Assembly: GCF_029633865.1 (NCBI RefSeq)
Contig: NC_079223.1
Span: forward strand, 6,014,683 to 6,078,682
DNA length: 64,000 nucleotides
Reading direction: 5' to 3'
Source of the DNA: Lampris incognitus
Taxonomy: Eukaryota > Chordata > Actinopteri > Lampriformes > Lampridae
Below, one piece after another: positions 11,703-23,162 of the stretch; the stretch's first letter is position 1; every line of letters begins with the position of its first letter. The notes beneath the pieces were generated by a model. The model saw nothing but the letters and a program-made list of their open reading frames with translations. It had not been told where the DNA came from and ran no database searches. The position numbers were made by a program, and so were the translations under genes.

Positions 11703-12280
11703 CCATATGCTCACACATACTACAAGACATGACATGACAGTGGACATTGCAGACATGGGTATCGAGGTAGTATATGTATGTGTGATGTGTAGTCCACACA
11801 ACTTTGGGCTGTGTTGACGTTGTTGGCCTTCATCACCTTGTCTGCTCGTCTACCGTTCCTCTCAGAGCCGCTTGCGCTTCATCTGAGACGTGTCACGTGG
11901 GCAACGCCTTCCTCTTCGTCATTTCCCCCACAGCGTGAATATCCCCGGGCCCTCGTTTCACCGGCGTCCTTGGAGTCAGAGGAAAGAGGCGCGCTAGGAA
12001 CGGGAGAGCTATTTCTGATTCAGGTGACAGGCGGGAGAAGAGCGACGAGGTCATTTTGCTTTCAACATCCTGGTCATTCACCTCCTCCGGTGAAGTGACT
12101 TCCAGGCTGCGGAGATGAGAAGAGATTCACTGTCATCTGCACAAATCCCCCTTAACCCCGGACTGTACACCCGGCTCCATCTCCCACACAGATCTCCTTC
12201 TCTTCTGGATTCATAACGAGACCTCTTCTTCCATGGTGGACGTCTCCACATAACCACTCAGGCGGCCGTCACAGCAAATG
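11703..12280. other. No recognisable feature
   Basis: Contains one 95-codon frame (11811-12098) without recognisable domains. Confidence 0.5.
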
Positions 12281-12706
12281 TGTCTCTGGCAACACCCCCT
12301 CCCCCCTTTTCTCCCCAGGCCAGTTACCCCCACTCCTCTGAGCCGTCCCGGTCTCTGCTCCAACCCCTCTGCCGATCCGGGGAGGGCTGCAGACTACCAC
12401 ATGCCTCCTCCTCCCATACATGTGGAGTCACCAGCCGCTTCTTTTCACCTGACAGTGAGGAGTTTCACCAGGGGGACGTAGCGCGTGGGAGGATCACACT
12501 GTCCCCCCCCCCCAAACAGGCGCCCCTGACTGACCGGAGGAGGCGCTAGTGCAGCGACCAGGATACATACCCACATCCGGCTTCCCACCCGCAGACACAG
12601 CCAGTTGTGTCTGTAGGGACGCCCAACCAAGCCGGAGGTAGCACAGGGATTCGAACCGGCGTATTGGTAGGCAATAGAATAGACCGCCACACTACCCGGA
12701 CGCCCC
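12281..12706 (-). mobile_element. SINE-A (tRNA-derived), reverse
   Basis: This second SINE family is about 450 bp long. Its head is GGGGCGTCTGGGTAGCGTGG with a B box (CCGGTTCGAATCCC). The body contains GACACAATTGGCCGTGTCTG, GCACTAGCGCCTCCTCTGG, CAGGTGAAAAGAAGCGGCTG and CCCGGATCGGCAGAGG. It ends in an A- and G-rich tail. This copy is reverse and near full length. Confidence 0.88.
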
Positions 12707-13510
12707 CGCTGGCAGCATTTTCAGCCTTACTGAGCGGCTGCATGTGTTTGGATTGTGGAGCGAGTGTGTCAGACGAGACAAACGCCAGTGCAGCAATAAC
12801 AAACAGACATTTTATTGACGTTGCATTGTTGTACAGTTGATATCCAGAGGCCTTCTGCATCAGAAAAGCACGTTTCACATGAACCCCGCCGCTCTGCAGA
12901 GGCTCCGTGCAAACCCGGGGTTACCGTACGGACATCCGGACATTATAACACACAACCAAACCGCATCACGTCGACAGCCAAGACATACGGGGACACATCT
13001 GGGGAAATCCCTCACAGTTGTCTTGTTCCAAACCCCCCCCCCACCCCTCCCATCTGCAAACCCCCCCCCGAGTCCACGGGTCAGCTGTCCCACAATGTTC
13101 GCTGCCCGAAGGCGAGAAGGAAAATGTCCACGGACCAGTGTAGTGCCATTTACCCCGCCAGCATTCAGTTTCAAGGCCAACCAGTTGTACTCGCGCGAAG
13201 ACCAATACTGGAAATGATACACCAATAAATAGGGAGGTTTCAAGGTATTCACACCACACAACACACTGAACATATGTACACACTGCACAACAACAGGTCT
13301 CACAGTGATTAGAAGAAAAAAAAACTTCCACTTGACCAGTTCGAGTTCCCTTTTTGGTCCGATAACAATATTGACACCGCATGGATTGTTAGTTGTTTAT
13401 CTGTAAAGCCTAAAGCAGGAGTTCAGTCTTGCTGCTCAGGAGATACGCGGCAGCACTGTTTCCAACACACCTGCTATGTTTGGTATGTACACAGAGCCGG
13501 GAGCGCACTA
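12707..13510. other. No gene recognised
   Basis: Contains a minus-strand AATAAA near 12807 and several C-runs. It could be the distal end of a minus-strand 3' UTR, but this is speculative. Confidence 0.4.
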
Positions 13511-13738
13511 CGATCCCAGATCCGGACCAGATCCGGATCCGAGCCGGGCCAGATCAGGACCAGAGCCGGGCCAGATCCGGACCAGATCAGGGCCAGATCC
13601 GGATCAGAGCCGGACCAGATTCGGGCCAGCTCCGGATCAGAGCCGGACCAGATCCGGATCAGAACCGGACCAGGTCCGGATCAGAGCCGGACCAGATCAG
13701 GACCAGATCCGGATCAGAGCCGGACCAGATCAGAACCA
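13511..13738 (+). repeat. Minisatellite, 11-bp unit, about 20 copies
   Basis: Units are CAGATCCGGAT, CAGAGCCGGAC, CAGATCAGGAC and close variants in strict 11-base register. Unit types are interspersed, often alternating GATCCGG and GAGCCGG. Confidence 0.92.
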
Positions 13739-14199
13739 GGGTCACTATGGGCTCAAGAGCATTAAAAAAAAACATGCCACTCAGGGCGACGTGAAAGGTT
13801 CCTTCTGCACCCCCGCAAAGCAAGGCTGCACAGAGCTGCGGGGTCTGGACTGCAGCATCAGCATCCTTCAAATGAACGAACTCTCACCTCGCTGCTAATT
13901 CTACAACGCACAACACAATATCACAACGGTATGCCACAACCAAACTATATAGCACAATCCCCGGCGGCGCCGCCTTTTAGTTCACCCTGAAAGACGACGA
14001 CGCACACAGAGGATATCCTTCAGCGGCGTCCTGAACGCGGAGCTGGCCTCCTTCCCCTGCGGACGGACGGACGGACGGCGAGTTCGTGTTTCCCTGAAGT
14101 GCGGAATACAAAACCACGTTTCTGACTGACGGCTCGGGGAGAGACGTCTCCACGTGCCCTCCCGCGACTGGGATTCATAGTTTCAGGTCGACCCCAAAT

Positions 14200-15050
14200 C
14201 AATGCAACCGGTTACTTTCTTGCCCGGTGCGGGATTCGATACCAGGTGTACTGCACCACAAGGCGACGTCGCTAACCGCTCGGCTAAAGGGTCAGACCCG
14301 TTGGCTACGGACTAACGTGTTTTATTACTGGTTTACAGTCGTCACCCTCTCCCGGAAGCGCGCCCCCTCGCGCTTTGTTACTCCCGCGCTCCGAAGAGAC
14401 TTCTGAGGATCTGCACACTTCCGGATCCCACCGCTGCAATCGGTTACTTTCTTGCCCGGTGCGGGATTCGATACCGGGTGTACTGCACCACAAGGCGACG
14501 TCACTAACCGCTCGGCTAAAGGGTCAGACCTGTTGGCTAGGGGCTAACGTGTCTTATTACTGGTTTACAGTCGTCACCCTCTCCTGGAAGCGCGCCCTCT
14601 CGCGCTTTGTTATTCCCGCGCTCCGAAGAGACTTCTGAGGCTCTGCACACTTCCGGATCCCACCGCTGCAACCGGTTACTTTCTTGCCCAGTGCGGGATT
14701 CGATACGGCGTGTACTGCGCCACAAGGCGACGTCACTAACCGCTCGGCTAAAGCACTGTTTCTCAACCCACTCCTCAAGGACCCCCTATCCTGCATATTT
14801 TCTTTGCAACCCTGAATAGGTACCTGTTTGTAGTTATTCAACCAATCAGCAATGAATTTTGTCAGACGTTGCACACCTTGCATAATTAAGTGCTGCGAGA
14901 TGATTGGTCGAGTAAGTACAAGCAGGGCTACCTATGCAGGGTTACAGTGAAAATCTGCAGGATAGGGGTCCCTTGAGGACTGGGTTGGGAAACACTGGAC
15001 TAAAGGGTCAGACCTGTTAGCTAGGGGCTAACGTGTCTTATTAGTAGTTT
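14200..15050 (-). repeat. SINE-C / LTR-like tandem array (three heads, period about 236 bp)
   Basis: On the minus strand each unit carries TTTAGCCGAGCGGTTAG (a type-II tRNA A box), CTTGTGGTGCAGTACAC, TATCGAATCCCGCACCGGGC and GTAACCGGTTGC. It continues GATCCGGAAGTGTGCAGA, CTCTTCGGAGCGCG, GGGAGAGGGTGACGACTGTA. Heads recur near 14201, 14437 and 14673. The last is split by a hAT-type insert. A tRNA-Ser-like SINE or an LTR remnant are both possible. Confidence 0.75.
14754..14997. mobile_element. hAT-type short element with 8-bp target duplication
   Basis: This 244-bp element is flanked by GGCTAAAG (14746-14753) and GACTAAAG (14998-15005), an 8-bp duplication with one change. Its ends are inverted repeats of about 50 bp: CACTGTTTCTCAACCCACTC against CAGTGTTTCCCAACCCAGTC read inward. 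It has no coding capacity. It is nested inside the SINE-C array. Confidence 0.9.
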
Positions 15051-15789
15051 ACGTCAATATGCAATTATTTCATCGTTTACAAACACAGTTGTGCAAATTT
15101 CCCTCATGGCAAGTTTAAAAATACCCCCCCCCCAAATTCAAGTTTCTGTACAATAAATACAAGAAATATCGCTTCGACTAGTGAACAATCCCCCCACCCA
15201 TCTTGCAGACGACGAGATCTATCAAAATATACCTCTCTGCTTCTGTCAGCAGTGAATATCTTAACTCACCCGGCACACAAGAGTCCCTTTCAGGCTAATC
15301 AATAAATTAGGGTGCCTGTTTTTAAAAAAAACAGCTTGTAAGTAGCACAGCAACCTGCCGAGGTTACGCAACATACCGGTAAACAGTTTTCCCTTCATTT
15401 CACGCTCCTTATGAAATGCACTGGCGCAGAGTGTCACTAGAGTGGTCAGCATCGCTGATTCGGCCTAATTCGAAGGCTTTAAGTCCAAGTAACGAGCTAC
15501 TTTCTCTACTCTGACAACCACATAAAGGATATCGTGATGAATGTACTGACAAAAAATATCCAAAGAATTACCTAAATCTGTAAATAACGCCGTTAATAGT
15601 TATAAACACTCATGCAAAGCTTATTGAGGTCCTCCTAGGCCTGTTGCTAGGTAGAATTTCCCTGACACATTTACAGTCCCATGTACATCCAGTATTGCCT
15701 CGTATTATGAGTATGGCGCACACGGACACGCTATCTTTTCCTTTGAGATGCCTTTGCAAAAATGAATGGAGGCCTAATCGACTTAATGC
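15051..15789. other. No recognisable feature
   Basis: AT-rich sequence between the SINE-C array and a reverse SINE-A. Confidence 0.5.
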
Positions 15790-16233
15790 GGGTTTTTTTT
15801 TGGGGGAGGGGGGGATCCCCCCCTCCCTTTGTCTCCCCAATTGTACTTGGCCAATTACCCCACTCTTCCAAGCCGTCCTGGTTGCTGCTCCACCCCCTCT
15901 GCCGATCCGGGGAGGGCTGCAGACTCCCACATGCCTCCTCCCATACGTGTGGAGTCGCCAGCTGCTTCTTTTCACCCGAAAGTGAGGAGTTTCACCAGGA
16001 GGACGTAGCACGTGGGAGGATCAAGCTATTCCCCCGAACAGGTGCCCCGACCGACCAGAGGAGGCGCTAGTGCAGCGACCAGGACACATACCCACATCCG
16101 GCTTCCCACCCACCGACACGGCCAATTGTGTCCGTAGGGAGGCCCGACCAAGCTGGAGGTAACACGGGGATTCGAACTGTCGATCCCCATGTTGGTAGGC
16201 AACGGAGTAGACCACCACGCCACCCGGACGCCC
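15790..16233 (-). mobile_element. SINE-A, reverse
   Basis: A near full-length reverse copy with the head at 16233 and the G/A-rich tail region at 15790-15825. Confidence 0.88.
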
Positions 16234-17105
16234 TGTGACTTAATGGGTTTTGTAGTACAGATCCGCTTTGCTTACCATTTGTAGCACCGACTGCACGGCA
16301 TGACCTGCTAGGGTATCCAGACAGTAGCAGGCATTCTCAGCTTCACAGGCGAATCAGAAGCTCGCGCCATCTCGCGATAGCCAAGAGGCCGAGCACTACT
16401 GTAACAGGATGTCTATCAGTCGACAATACAATCCCCACTATCCTAAGGCAAAATGTAAGCACTAATAAGACTCTCAAAAGTTCATGTCTTTCAAACCAAA
16501 CGCAGAAGACTTTATAAAAAAGGCGCAATACGCTGGAAATAAAACTAATTTCCTATCGAAGCGCTGGAGGAGAGGGTAGAGTTGGACATCAGCCTGAATG
16601 CAGATTATAGTCCATTACTTGTTATGTTTTTGTATTTTTTTTTTAACTCGTTTTGAACGAGCTAGCCAATAACCCGAGAGACCCCTCTTCGCCCTTTACC
16701 ATTTACACCTCCTAGCTGGTTATTTACTGTCTGGTGAACTCGTACAGCATTCTGTGACGCTTAAGCTACATTTGAGAGGTCAGTGACCTCATAAAAGATG
16801 GCCCTTAATGTCCTATTAATAATACAGCAGATAAAGGAGAAATACTAATACAAAAGAAGGCGTTTCTTTTTGCTCCTTTGTCGGTGGACTTACATCTCAT
16901 CTATACCGCGTAGCGCTCTATTTTCAGGGTAGAGTTTGAACAACGGAGACAATTTTACCGTACCCTGGATATCATGAGTTAATACACTCTAATTAACTAT
17001 TCCCTAAAATTTGTCAGAGCCAAACTTTGCTGAATGCATGCATGCAGCGTGAGCGGTGCCCCACACTCCCTCATTACCACCCTTAAAATGTGTGTTTGTA
17101 CGCTT
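16234..17105 (-). other. kcnk1 3' flank / possible 3' UTR
   Basis: This 870-base AT-rich stretch lies directly downstream of the kcnk1 stop. No canonical AATAAA or ATTAAA is evident on the minus strand here. The nearest clear minus-strand AATAAA signals I see are much further away (near 14320 and 12807), beyond repeats. The polyadenylation site is therefore unresolved. No other gene is seen. Confidence 0.5.
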
Positions 17106-17365
17106 CTACTGGATCATAGGATCATCCCCGCTAGGGGAGGGCAACACGGGGACATGAGTGAGGGGCTGGGTTTTTTCCTCGTGGAGGGGCATGGATCTGT
17201 CGGACACGGTGGTGAAGGACAGGTGGTCATGCTCCAGGATGGCCAGGTGGTCCTGGGGCTTCTCCTTCTTCAGGTAAAACATCTTCCTGAGCTGCTTCAG
17301 CTGCTGCAGCTCACAGAAGGTCTCCAGCACCACCAGCATGACGATCAGACCCAGGATTAGGTACA
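17106..17365 (-). CDS. kcnk1: kcnk1 coding exon 3: last membrane segment and cytosolic tail, stop
   Basis: This final exon runs from a strong pyrimidine-rich acceptor (CTTGTCTCTGCAG) to a TAG stop and encodes residues 251-336. It begins Y-L-I-L-G-L-I-V-M-L, the fourth membrane segment, followed by the conserved TFCEL and LRKMFY motifs. Lys274, reported as a SUMO-acceptor position in human TWIK-1, is present. The human di-isoleucine endocytosis signal (Ile293-Ile294) appears here as Ile-Leu in the same place (AILEHD). The last 30 residues diverge from the mammalian tail, as is usual for this family. The codon split between exons 2 and 3 gives Val251 where human has Cys. Confidence 0.95.
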
Positions 17366-17461
17366 CTGCAGAGACAAGAGAGCCAAAGTGGATGATGGAG
17401 GACTTCCTAACATGGAGGCCTTTTTGACTCATTATACAACAACAACAACAACAACAACAAC

Positions 17462-17925
17462 AAAAGAGTTAAAGGGAAGGTTTACAAGATGGTAGTGAGA
17501 CCAGCTATGTTGTATGGTTTGGAGACAGTGGCACTGATGAAAAGACAGGAGGTGGAGCTGGAGGTGGCAGAGATGAAGATGATAAGATTTTCACTGGGAG
17601 TGATGAAGAAGGACAGGATTAGGAACGAGTATATTAGAGGGACAGCTCAGGTTGGACGGTTTGGAGACAAAGCAAGAGACAAGATGGAGATGGTTTGGAC
17701 ATGTGTGGAGGAGAGATGCTGGGTATATTGGGAGAAGGATGCTGAATATGGAGCTGCCAGGGAAGAGGAGAAGAGGAAGGCCAAAGAGGAGGTTTATGGA
17801 TGTGGTGAGGGAGGACATGCAGGTGGCTGGTGTGACAGAGGAAGATGCAGAGGACAGGAAGAGATGGAGACGGATGATCCGCTGTGGCGCCCCCTAACGG
17901 GAGCAGCTGAAAGTAGTACTACTAC

Positions 17926-17963
<38 letters not shown>
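17462..17963 (+). mobile_element. LINE 3' end with (TAG)n tail
   Basis: This encodes the C-terminal part of a non-LTR endonuclease/reverse transcriptase: VRPAMLYGLETVAL, IRNEYIRGTAQVGR and, after a frameshift, RWFGHVWRRDAGYIGRRML and KRRFMDVVREDMQVAG. It then ends in GGCGCCCCCTAACGGGAGC and a TAG-repeat tail. A close relative lies in reverse at 62752-63310. The frameshift makes it non-functional. Confidence 0.8.
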
Positions 17964-17964
<1 letters not shown>

Positions 17965-18284
17965 ACAAATATATATATATACATATATTTATTTATTTTT
18001 GTGGATAAAATGTGGACAGCAAAGGATTCCACTGGTAGTACAGTGTCAGGAAGCTGAGCAGAAAAATGTGTTATTAACTGAACGGACACCAGAGGGCAGC
18101 AGGTAGGAAATCATGTTCACAACACGCTAATGGATCGGCAGAAGAGGGTGTGCGCCTGACTGCAAAGTGGAAGAGAGAGGAAAGGAGAACAAGGATATAG
18201 AGGGGAAACAAAAACACAGGGCTCACCAAACATGAACACAATGAGAAGAAATATGATCGCACCTGAACTAGCTGGTCATGCAAG

Positions 18285-18460
18285 CAGAGGTGGAAAAACC
18301 CGGTCCAGAAAGTAAAAACCCTAACTGTGTCTTTACTCCACCCATGTACTAAACCATCAGATTGCACTGACTAGTTTCCCAAATTAGCTGGTTTAATACA
18401 TGGATGGAGTAAAGACATGGTTAGGGTTTGTACTTTCTGGACTGGGTTTTTCCACCTCTG
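18285..18460. mobile_element. hAT-type palindromic short element with perfect 8-bp duplication
   Basis: A 176-bp element between two perfect copies of CATGCAAG (18277-18284 and 18461-18468). Its two halves are inverted copies starting CAGAGGTGGAAAAACCC and sharing GTCCAGAAAGTA and GTCTTTACTCCA, so the whole element can fold on itself. A half-copy relative lies near 47835-47895. Confidence 0.92.
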
Positions 18461-19599
18461 CATGCAAGTACCTAACTTGCAAAGAATGCCCCCCCCCCCA
18501 ACTCATTTTGCAAGTTGAGAGGCGGGAATGTGTAACAAACGAATATGCATCTAAGCATCTTTTAAGAGCTTCACAACATGACCAGCGTGAGTGTTGAATC
18601 ACACAACAGGATAACGGCTGAGACGAAATGGGTGTCGCGCAACCAAAAGCGAATCCCTGCAGTGCACCAGTGCAACGGCTTCCTTTAGTCTCAGTGATGG
18701 AAACAGGAAACTCAAGATGTTGCAGGCCTCGGTGACGTACTGACTGGTTTCATGATACACACATACGCTTTGATTTCCCTCTGCATGTACTTTTTACATA
18801 AATTCACCGGGACACGTTATTAGATTGTATTTATTGGTGTGAGACAAAAAAATACAAAGCAGAGAAAATGCCTTAGGTGTTTTATAATGTTGTTTTTTCC
18901 TTCGGCGGTACAGTTTAATCTTGATTATTTTCCATGAGTGTAACCAAAACCGAAGACACGAGAGTTTTAGATGTGTTTTGGGTCACGGTTCCAGTGTGGT
19001 GTCAACAATGGCAACAAGGACAAACGAGTAACAGACACCTACTGACAGCAAAGCCAAAAACAGCATGTTGGGAGAAAAGAGTTTGGTTTGAGTAAACACA
19101 TTTTAAGACTGTCGTAAACTGTAACCTTCGTTAAGGGGGGGGGGGGACTTGGCTCTGCGTTGTCTTAAGCTTCCACCAGCGGTGGAGCGGCGGGGTCGTC
19201 AACCAAGCACGAATCATTTTTACTACCCCGACACACAGGAGTAATTTTTCACACAGAGACTCTACGAATTAGTGTGTCCGTCAAGCCACTGGCTCACATG
19301 AAAAACACATTCTGACACAGTGTTCTCTGCCCCCACAGACTGTCGCGTAGTGGCTACCGAATGGCCCATCTGTGACTTTCCTCCCACCGACACATACCCC
19401 CACCCCCCCCACCCCACCCCACCCCACCGTCCATATGGACGGGAGACGTCAGCCTAGTAACGCTCGACACTTGCCTGAACACAGCTCATCAACAGCTGAT
19501 GCTACTTAGGTCTGGAAATGTCATAAGTCTTCATTTTGGGTCACGTACAGATTCAGAATGAAGGCTGGCTCTGTAACTGGCGGCAAACTTGAACTTTGA

Positions 19600-20050
19600 G
19601 GGGCGTCCGCGTAGTGTACAGGTCTATTCTGTGGTCTACCAACACAGGGATCCCAGTACTAATCCCTGTGTTACCTCTGGCTTGGTCGGGCGTCCCTACA
19701 GACACAGTTGGCTGTGTCTGCAGGTGGGAAGCCGGGTGTGGGTATGTGTCTTGGTCGCTGGACTAGCGCGTCCTCTGGTCGGTCGGGGCGCCTGCTCAGG
19801 GGGGAGGGGAAACTGGGGGGGAATAGCGTGATCCTCCCACGCACTACGCCCCCCTGGTGAAACTCCTCACTGTCAGGTGAAAAGAAGTGGCTGGTGACTC
19901 CACATGTATCGGAGGAGGCATGTGGTAGTCTGAAGCCCCCCCCCCCCCCAAGATCAGCAGAAGGGGTGGAGCAGCGACCTGAAGACTAGGAAGAGTGGGG
20001 TAACTGGTCGGATACAACTGGGGAGAAAAAAATCAACAACAAAAAAACCA
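19600..20050 (+). mobile_element. SINE-A with perfect 15-bp target duplication
   Basis: A full-length 451-bp copy flanked by AAACTTGAACTTTGA at 19585-19599 and 20051-20065. The long duplication is what LINE-driven insertion leaves. It defines the exact ends of the family. Confidence 0.95.
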
Positions 20051-20094
20051 AAACTTGAACTTTGAACTTGTGGTGGAGAGGAGGACCCTGAAAA

Positions 20095-20735
20095 AAACCC
20101 ATTATGGATGATCCTTACTGCCCTCTCCATCACCTACTGGACGGACGGCGGAGTACTTTCTCTAACGGGCTGGTTCAGCTTCGCTATCACAAGAATCGAT
20201 ACAGGGAATCCTTCCTGCCCGAAGCAGTAACTCTCCACAGCACCTCACCTCTGTCTGACACAGAACTCTCAGAACTTTCTGTCTGACACAGAACTCTCAG
20301 AACTCTCAGCTTTAGAGTTTCTGTCTCAGCCAAACTGCTCTGTTTTGCTCCTTCAGGAACTTTGCTGATGGTGAATTTGCACGTCTTTATACTCCTACTC
20401 TACCTCATTGCATTTTTAAAACTTTAACTTCTTTGTGCACTTGTGTAATGTATATAGTACCTTGTCCTAAGTTTATATTTAGCTTGCATTCTAGTATATC
20501 CTTTATAACGATTATTCTATTGATTTTTGATATATCTATATCTATATTCTGTATTGAGCTATTTTATTTTACGTTTTGTGTTTATTTTTCTATATATTTC
20601 TTTCTTCTAGTGTTGACATGAATATTTACTGTGCATTTACTGTCCCCATGCAATGCCAGGATAACCTGCTGCTGTAACACAAGCATTTCCCAATTTGGGA
20701 TCAATAAAGTCTGTCTGTCTGTCTAGCTATCGATC
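20095..20735 (+). mobile_element. LINE 3' end (CR1/I-like), non-coding tail
   Basis: A short coding remnant (RYRESFLPEAVTL) typical of fish LINE C-termini is followed by an AT-rich 3' UTR. It ends CAATTTGGGATCAATAAAGT and a (CTGT)n run at 20710-20725. No reverse transcriptase motifs remain. Confidence 0.65.
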
Positions 20736-21059
20736 TATTAAAACGTCACGCCTACTACTACTGCTAGTGATGTGTAGATGGCTGCGGGTCACAAAACTGA
20801 GCCGGAGCGATTCAGTACCCTTCCTTGTCCTTCTTTGAACAAGGGCTGTTTGTTCCAGGGCAACATGAATGAGCCATGAATCTATTTCCAACACCAAGCA
20901 GTTTAGAACGGCACCCCTTCTTCCACGAGCTGACCGACCAGTGTGCTACTGAAGAGCCTCCCACTGACCAAAGTGTACCTATTATTACCAATTTGTTACC
21001 CAGGGTCTATCATTACCACTTGAGATGTGCCGGCACACAGCATCAGATAATGAACAACG

Positions 21060-21284
21060 TCAGAGGTGTGGAGAAACTAGACGGGTAGCCTTCAGAGGTG
21101 TGGAGAAACTAGACAGGTAGCCTTCAGAGGTGTGGAGAAACTAGACAGGTAGCCTTCAGAGGTGTGGAGAAACTAGACGGGTAGCCTTCAGAGGTGTGGA
21201 GAAACTAGACAGGCAGCCTTCAGAGGTGTGGAGAAACTAGACAGGCAGCCTTCAGAGGTGTGGAGAAACTAGACAGGTAGCCTT
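21060..21284 (+). repeat. Tandem repeat, 32-bp unit, 7 copies
   Basis: The unit contains CAGAGGTGTGGAGAAACTAG then ACAGGTAGCCTT. Copies differ only at CAGGT/CGGGT/CAGGC. The array is in kcnk1 intron 2. Confidence 0.93.
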
Positions 21285-21970
21285 TTCTATTTCGGCCTAC
21301 GCTGGATGAATCAGCACACGGCTCTACTACAGCTCTCTCACCGAGCGCGACCACAAGTGCCACGTTCCATTCCAGCCTTCGGACTCGTACGTTTAGTGAA
21401 CCAGAAATAACAGCGTATACATTTTCCCTCTATGCACTGAATTGTGCCGCCAAATATTGGCTCTCACACTTTTATTTGACCAGTCCCAAAATGCAACCAT
21501 GCATTCGGTAAATAAACAGAGAATTTGCTGCACTTGAGGAGCGCACAGTGTAGAAACAGGAGCGCACAGTGCAGAAACACACCTCACTAGAATCAGAGCT
21601 GTAGGAACGACAGCAGGAGTATTTGCCTTACAGGGAAGATATGCGGACAAAGGTCAACATGCTTCCCTTTTTTTTTCACAATCTTACAGGTCAGTGACAG
21701 TTAATCGTGCTCCTTTGAGCGCCACATGGTTTTTATAACGGTCCCGAACTAAACAAGCTGATTTTTACATTTCAGAACCTGCCCGTCGGGTTTTAAGGTG
21801 CGCTAAGCTGCAGAAGTGCTGCGTTGGAATGAAGACCTGCATGCACCCGGCTCTCCACAGCACATGACGGAGTACTACTATCCTAGGCTCTGAGTCATCA
21901 TATCAACTATTCCATCACATTTTCTGGTTGTTTCAGATTGCTCATTGCTAATTAATTGGTAAAATTAAAT

Positions 21971-22293
21971 AATTTGATATACTTTAATGATCCCTGTGGG
22001 GAACTTATTTACACTCTGCATTTAACCCATCCTAGCTGTGTAGCTAGGAGTGGTGGGCAGCCGCCGTCTCGCCTCGGTCAGGGAAAGAGACAGGAGTATT
22101 AACCCTAACATGCATGTCTTTTCGATGGTGGGGGGAAACCGGAGCATCCAGAGAAAACCCACCGCAGACACGGGGAGAACATGCAAACAGACGACCTGGA
22201 ATGACCCCAAAGTTGGACAATCCCGGGGTTCGAACCCAGGACTTTCTTAGCTGTGAGGCGACAGTGCTAACCACTGCGCCACCGTGCCACCCC
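21971..22293 (-). mobile_element. SINE-B head with alternative tail, reverse
   Basis: The tRNA-like head and first body part match SINE-B, but the 3' part differs. It contains GCCGCCGTCTCGCC, CATTTAACCCATCCTAGC and an ending related to TTTAATGATCCCTGTGGGGA instead of the GGAT tail. The copy at 48298 has the same tail. Confidence 0.85.
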
Positions 22294-22446
22294 TATCTGT
22301 TCTTATGGGCTCTAACAGGAGCCTAGTTTGACACATTGAGACTTACTGTTGTACTGACAATAACAGACACACAGATGGATTACAGTGCTTTGTAACAGCG
22401 TCAATAATGGAACGATTAATGCCCACACTGAATTATCGGCACTCAC

Positions 22447-22842
22447 CAGTGATGCCCACTTTGTAGAGCTCTCTGAACTTTTGATTGAAGGCCTCTCCAG
22501 GTACATAGTCTCCCAGACCGATGGTGCTGAGGGAAATGAAACAGAAGTAGAAAGACTCGAGGAAGTTCCAGTTCTCTTCCAGAGCTGAGAAGATGGCAGC
22601 AGGGATGAGAAAGAAGAGCGAGACCGCCAACATGGCCAGCAGAGTGGCATGAGCGATGGCCACTAATGGCTTGGACAGGCCCCAGCGTCGGTGGATGTAC
22701 ATGACGGGTCTCCGTGTGCTGAAGACCATAATCCTCTGCACAACAGCAGTGAGGAAGAGCAGGGTGAAGGGGATGCCAATCACTGAATAGACAATGCAGA
22801 AGGCTTTGCCACCATCCGACAACGGTGCTGTATGGCCATATC
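22447..22842 (-). CDS. kcnk1: kcnk1 coding exon 2: pores, central membrane segments
   Basis: This 396-nt exon, phase 1 at both ends, encodes residues 119-250 and opens codon 251. It begins with GYGH, so the first selectivity filter (TTGYG) is assembled exactly across the exon 1/exon 2 splice. It continues through the second membrane segment (SVIGIPFTLLFL), a basic cytosolic loop, the third segment, the second pore helix (FYFCFISLSTIG) and the second filter, GLGD. All of these are hallmarks of the TWIK subfamily. The acceptor ends TACAG and the donor is GTGAGT on the minus strand. No stop or frameshift is seen. A frame reading through the donor gives a few spurious residues and should be ignored. 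Confidence 0.95.
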
Positions 22843-23162
22843 CTGTATGAACACAAAAGGCATAAACACGTGAAATCAATATTATACTGTGACGTTAATA
22901 GAACGGCTGCTGTACGAGGTTTTCTCCATGAGCCCAATACTTCTATTTCAAACCCATGAATATTGAATATCTAAACATTATCATCAGTCTATCACATCTG
23001 TAAAGACAGTGATGGCGGCTAAGACAAAAGTATAATCCCTGCCTGGTTTCTTTTCCCCAGCATTACAATAATAGCCTAAAGAAATCTCATCTGGGGCGGT
23101 CTATTCCATTCCAATAAACTTTTTACCAATAATGTAATAATGTGTTACATTAACGGGACGTT

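Larger units (their letters stand above)
17366..22446 (-). other. kcnk1: kcnk1 intron 2
   Basis: This 5.1-kb intron holds a LINE 3' end (17462-17963), a hAT-type short element (18285-18460), a complete SINE-A (19600-20050), another LINE 3' end (20095-20735), a 32-bp tandem array (21060-21284) and a SINE-B of the second tail type (about 21971-22293). I see no further coding exon. The stretches 18470-19584 and 21290-21970 contain nothing I recognise, apart from a G-run near 19135 and a C-rich tract near 19395. Confidence 0.85.

Noticed and set aside
11811-12098. 95-codon plus-strand gene
   Set aside because: No recognisable domain, splice structure or start context; the opposite strand is also open.
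12815-13382. Overlapping frames of 126-142 codons on both strands
   Set aside because: Frames on both strands overlap in CpG- and C-rich sequence with no family motifs.
13511-13738. CRISPR-like array
   Set aside because: Units are contiguous 11-mers without spacers, in a vertebrate genome.
14200-14755. Cluster of three tRNA-Ser genes
   Set aside because: The tRNA-like heads are embedded in a repeated 236-bp unit and lack good stems.
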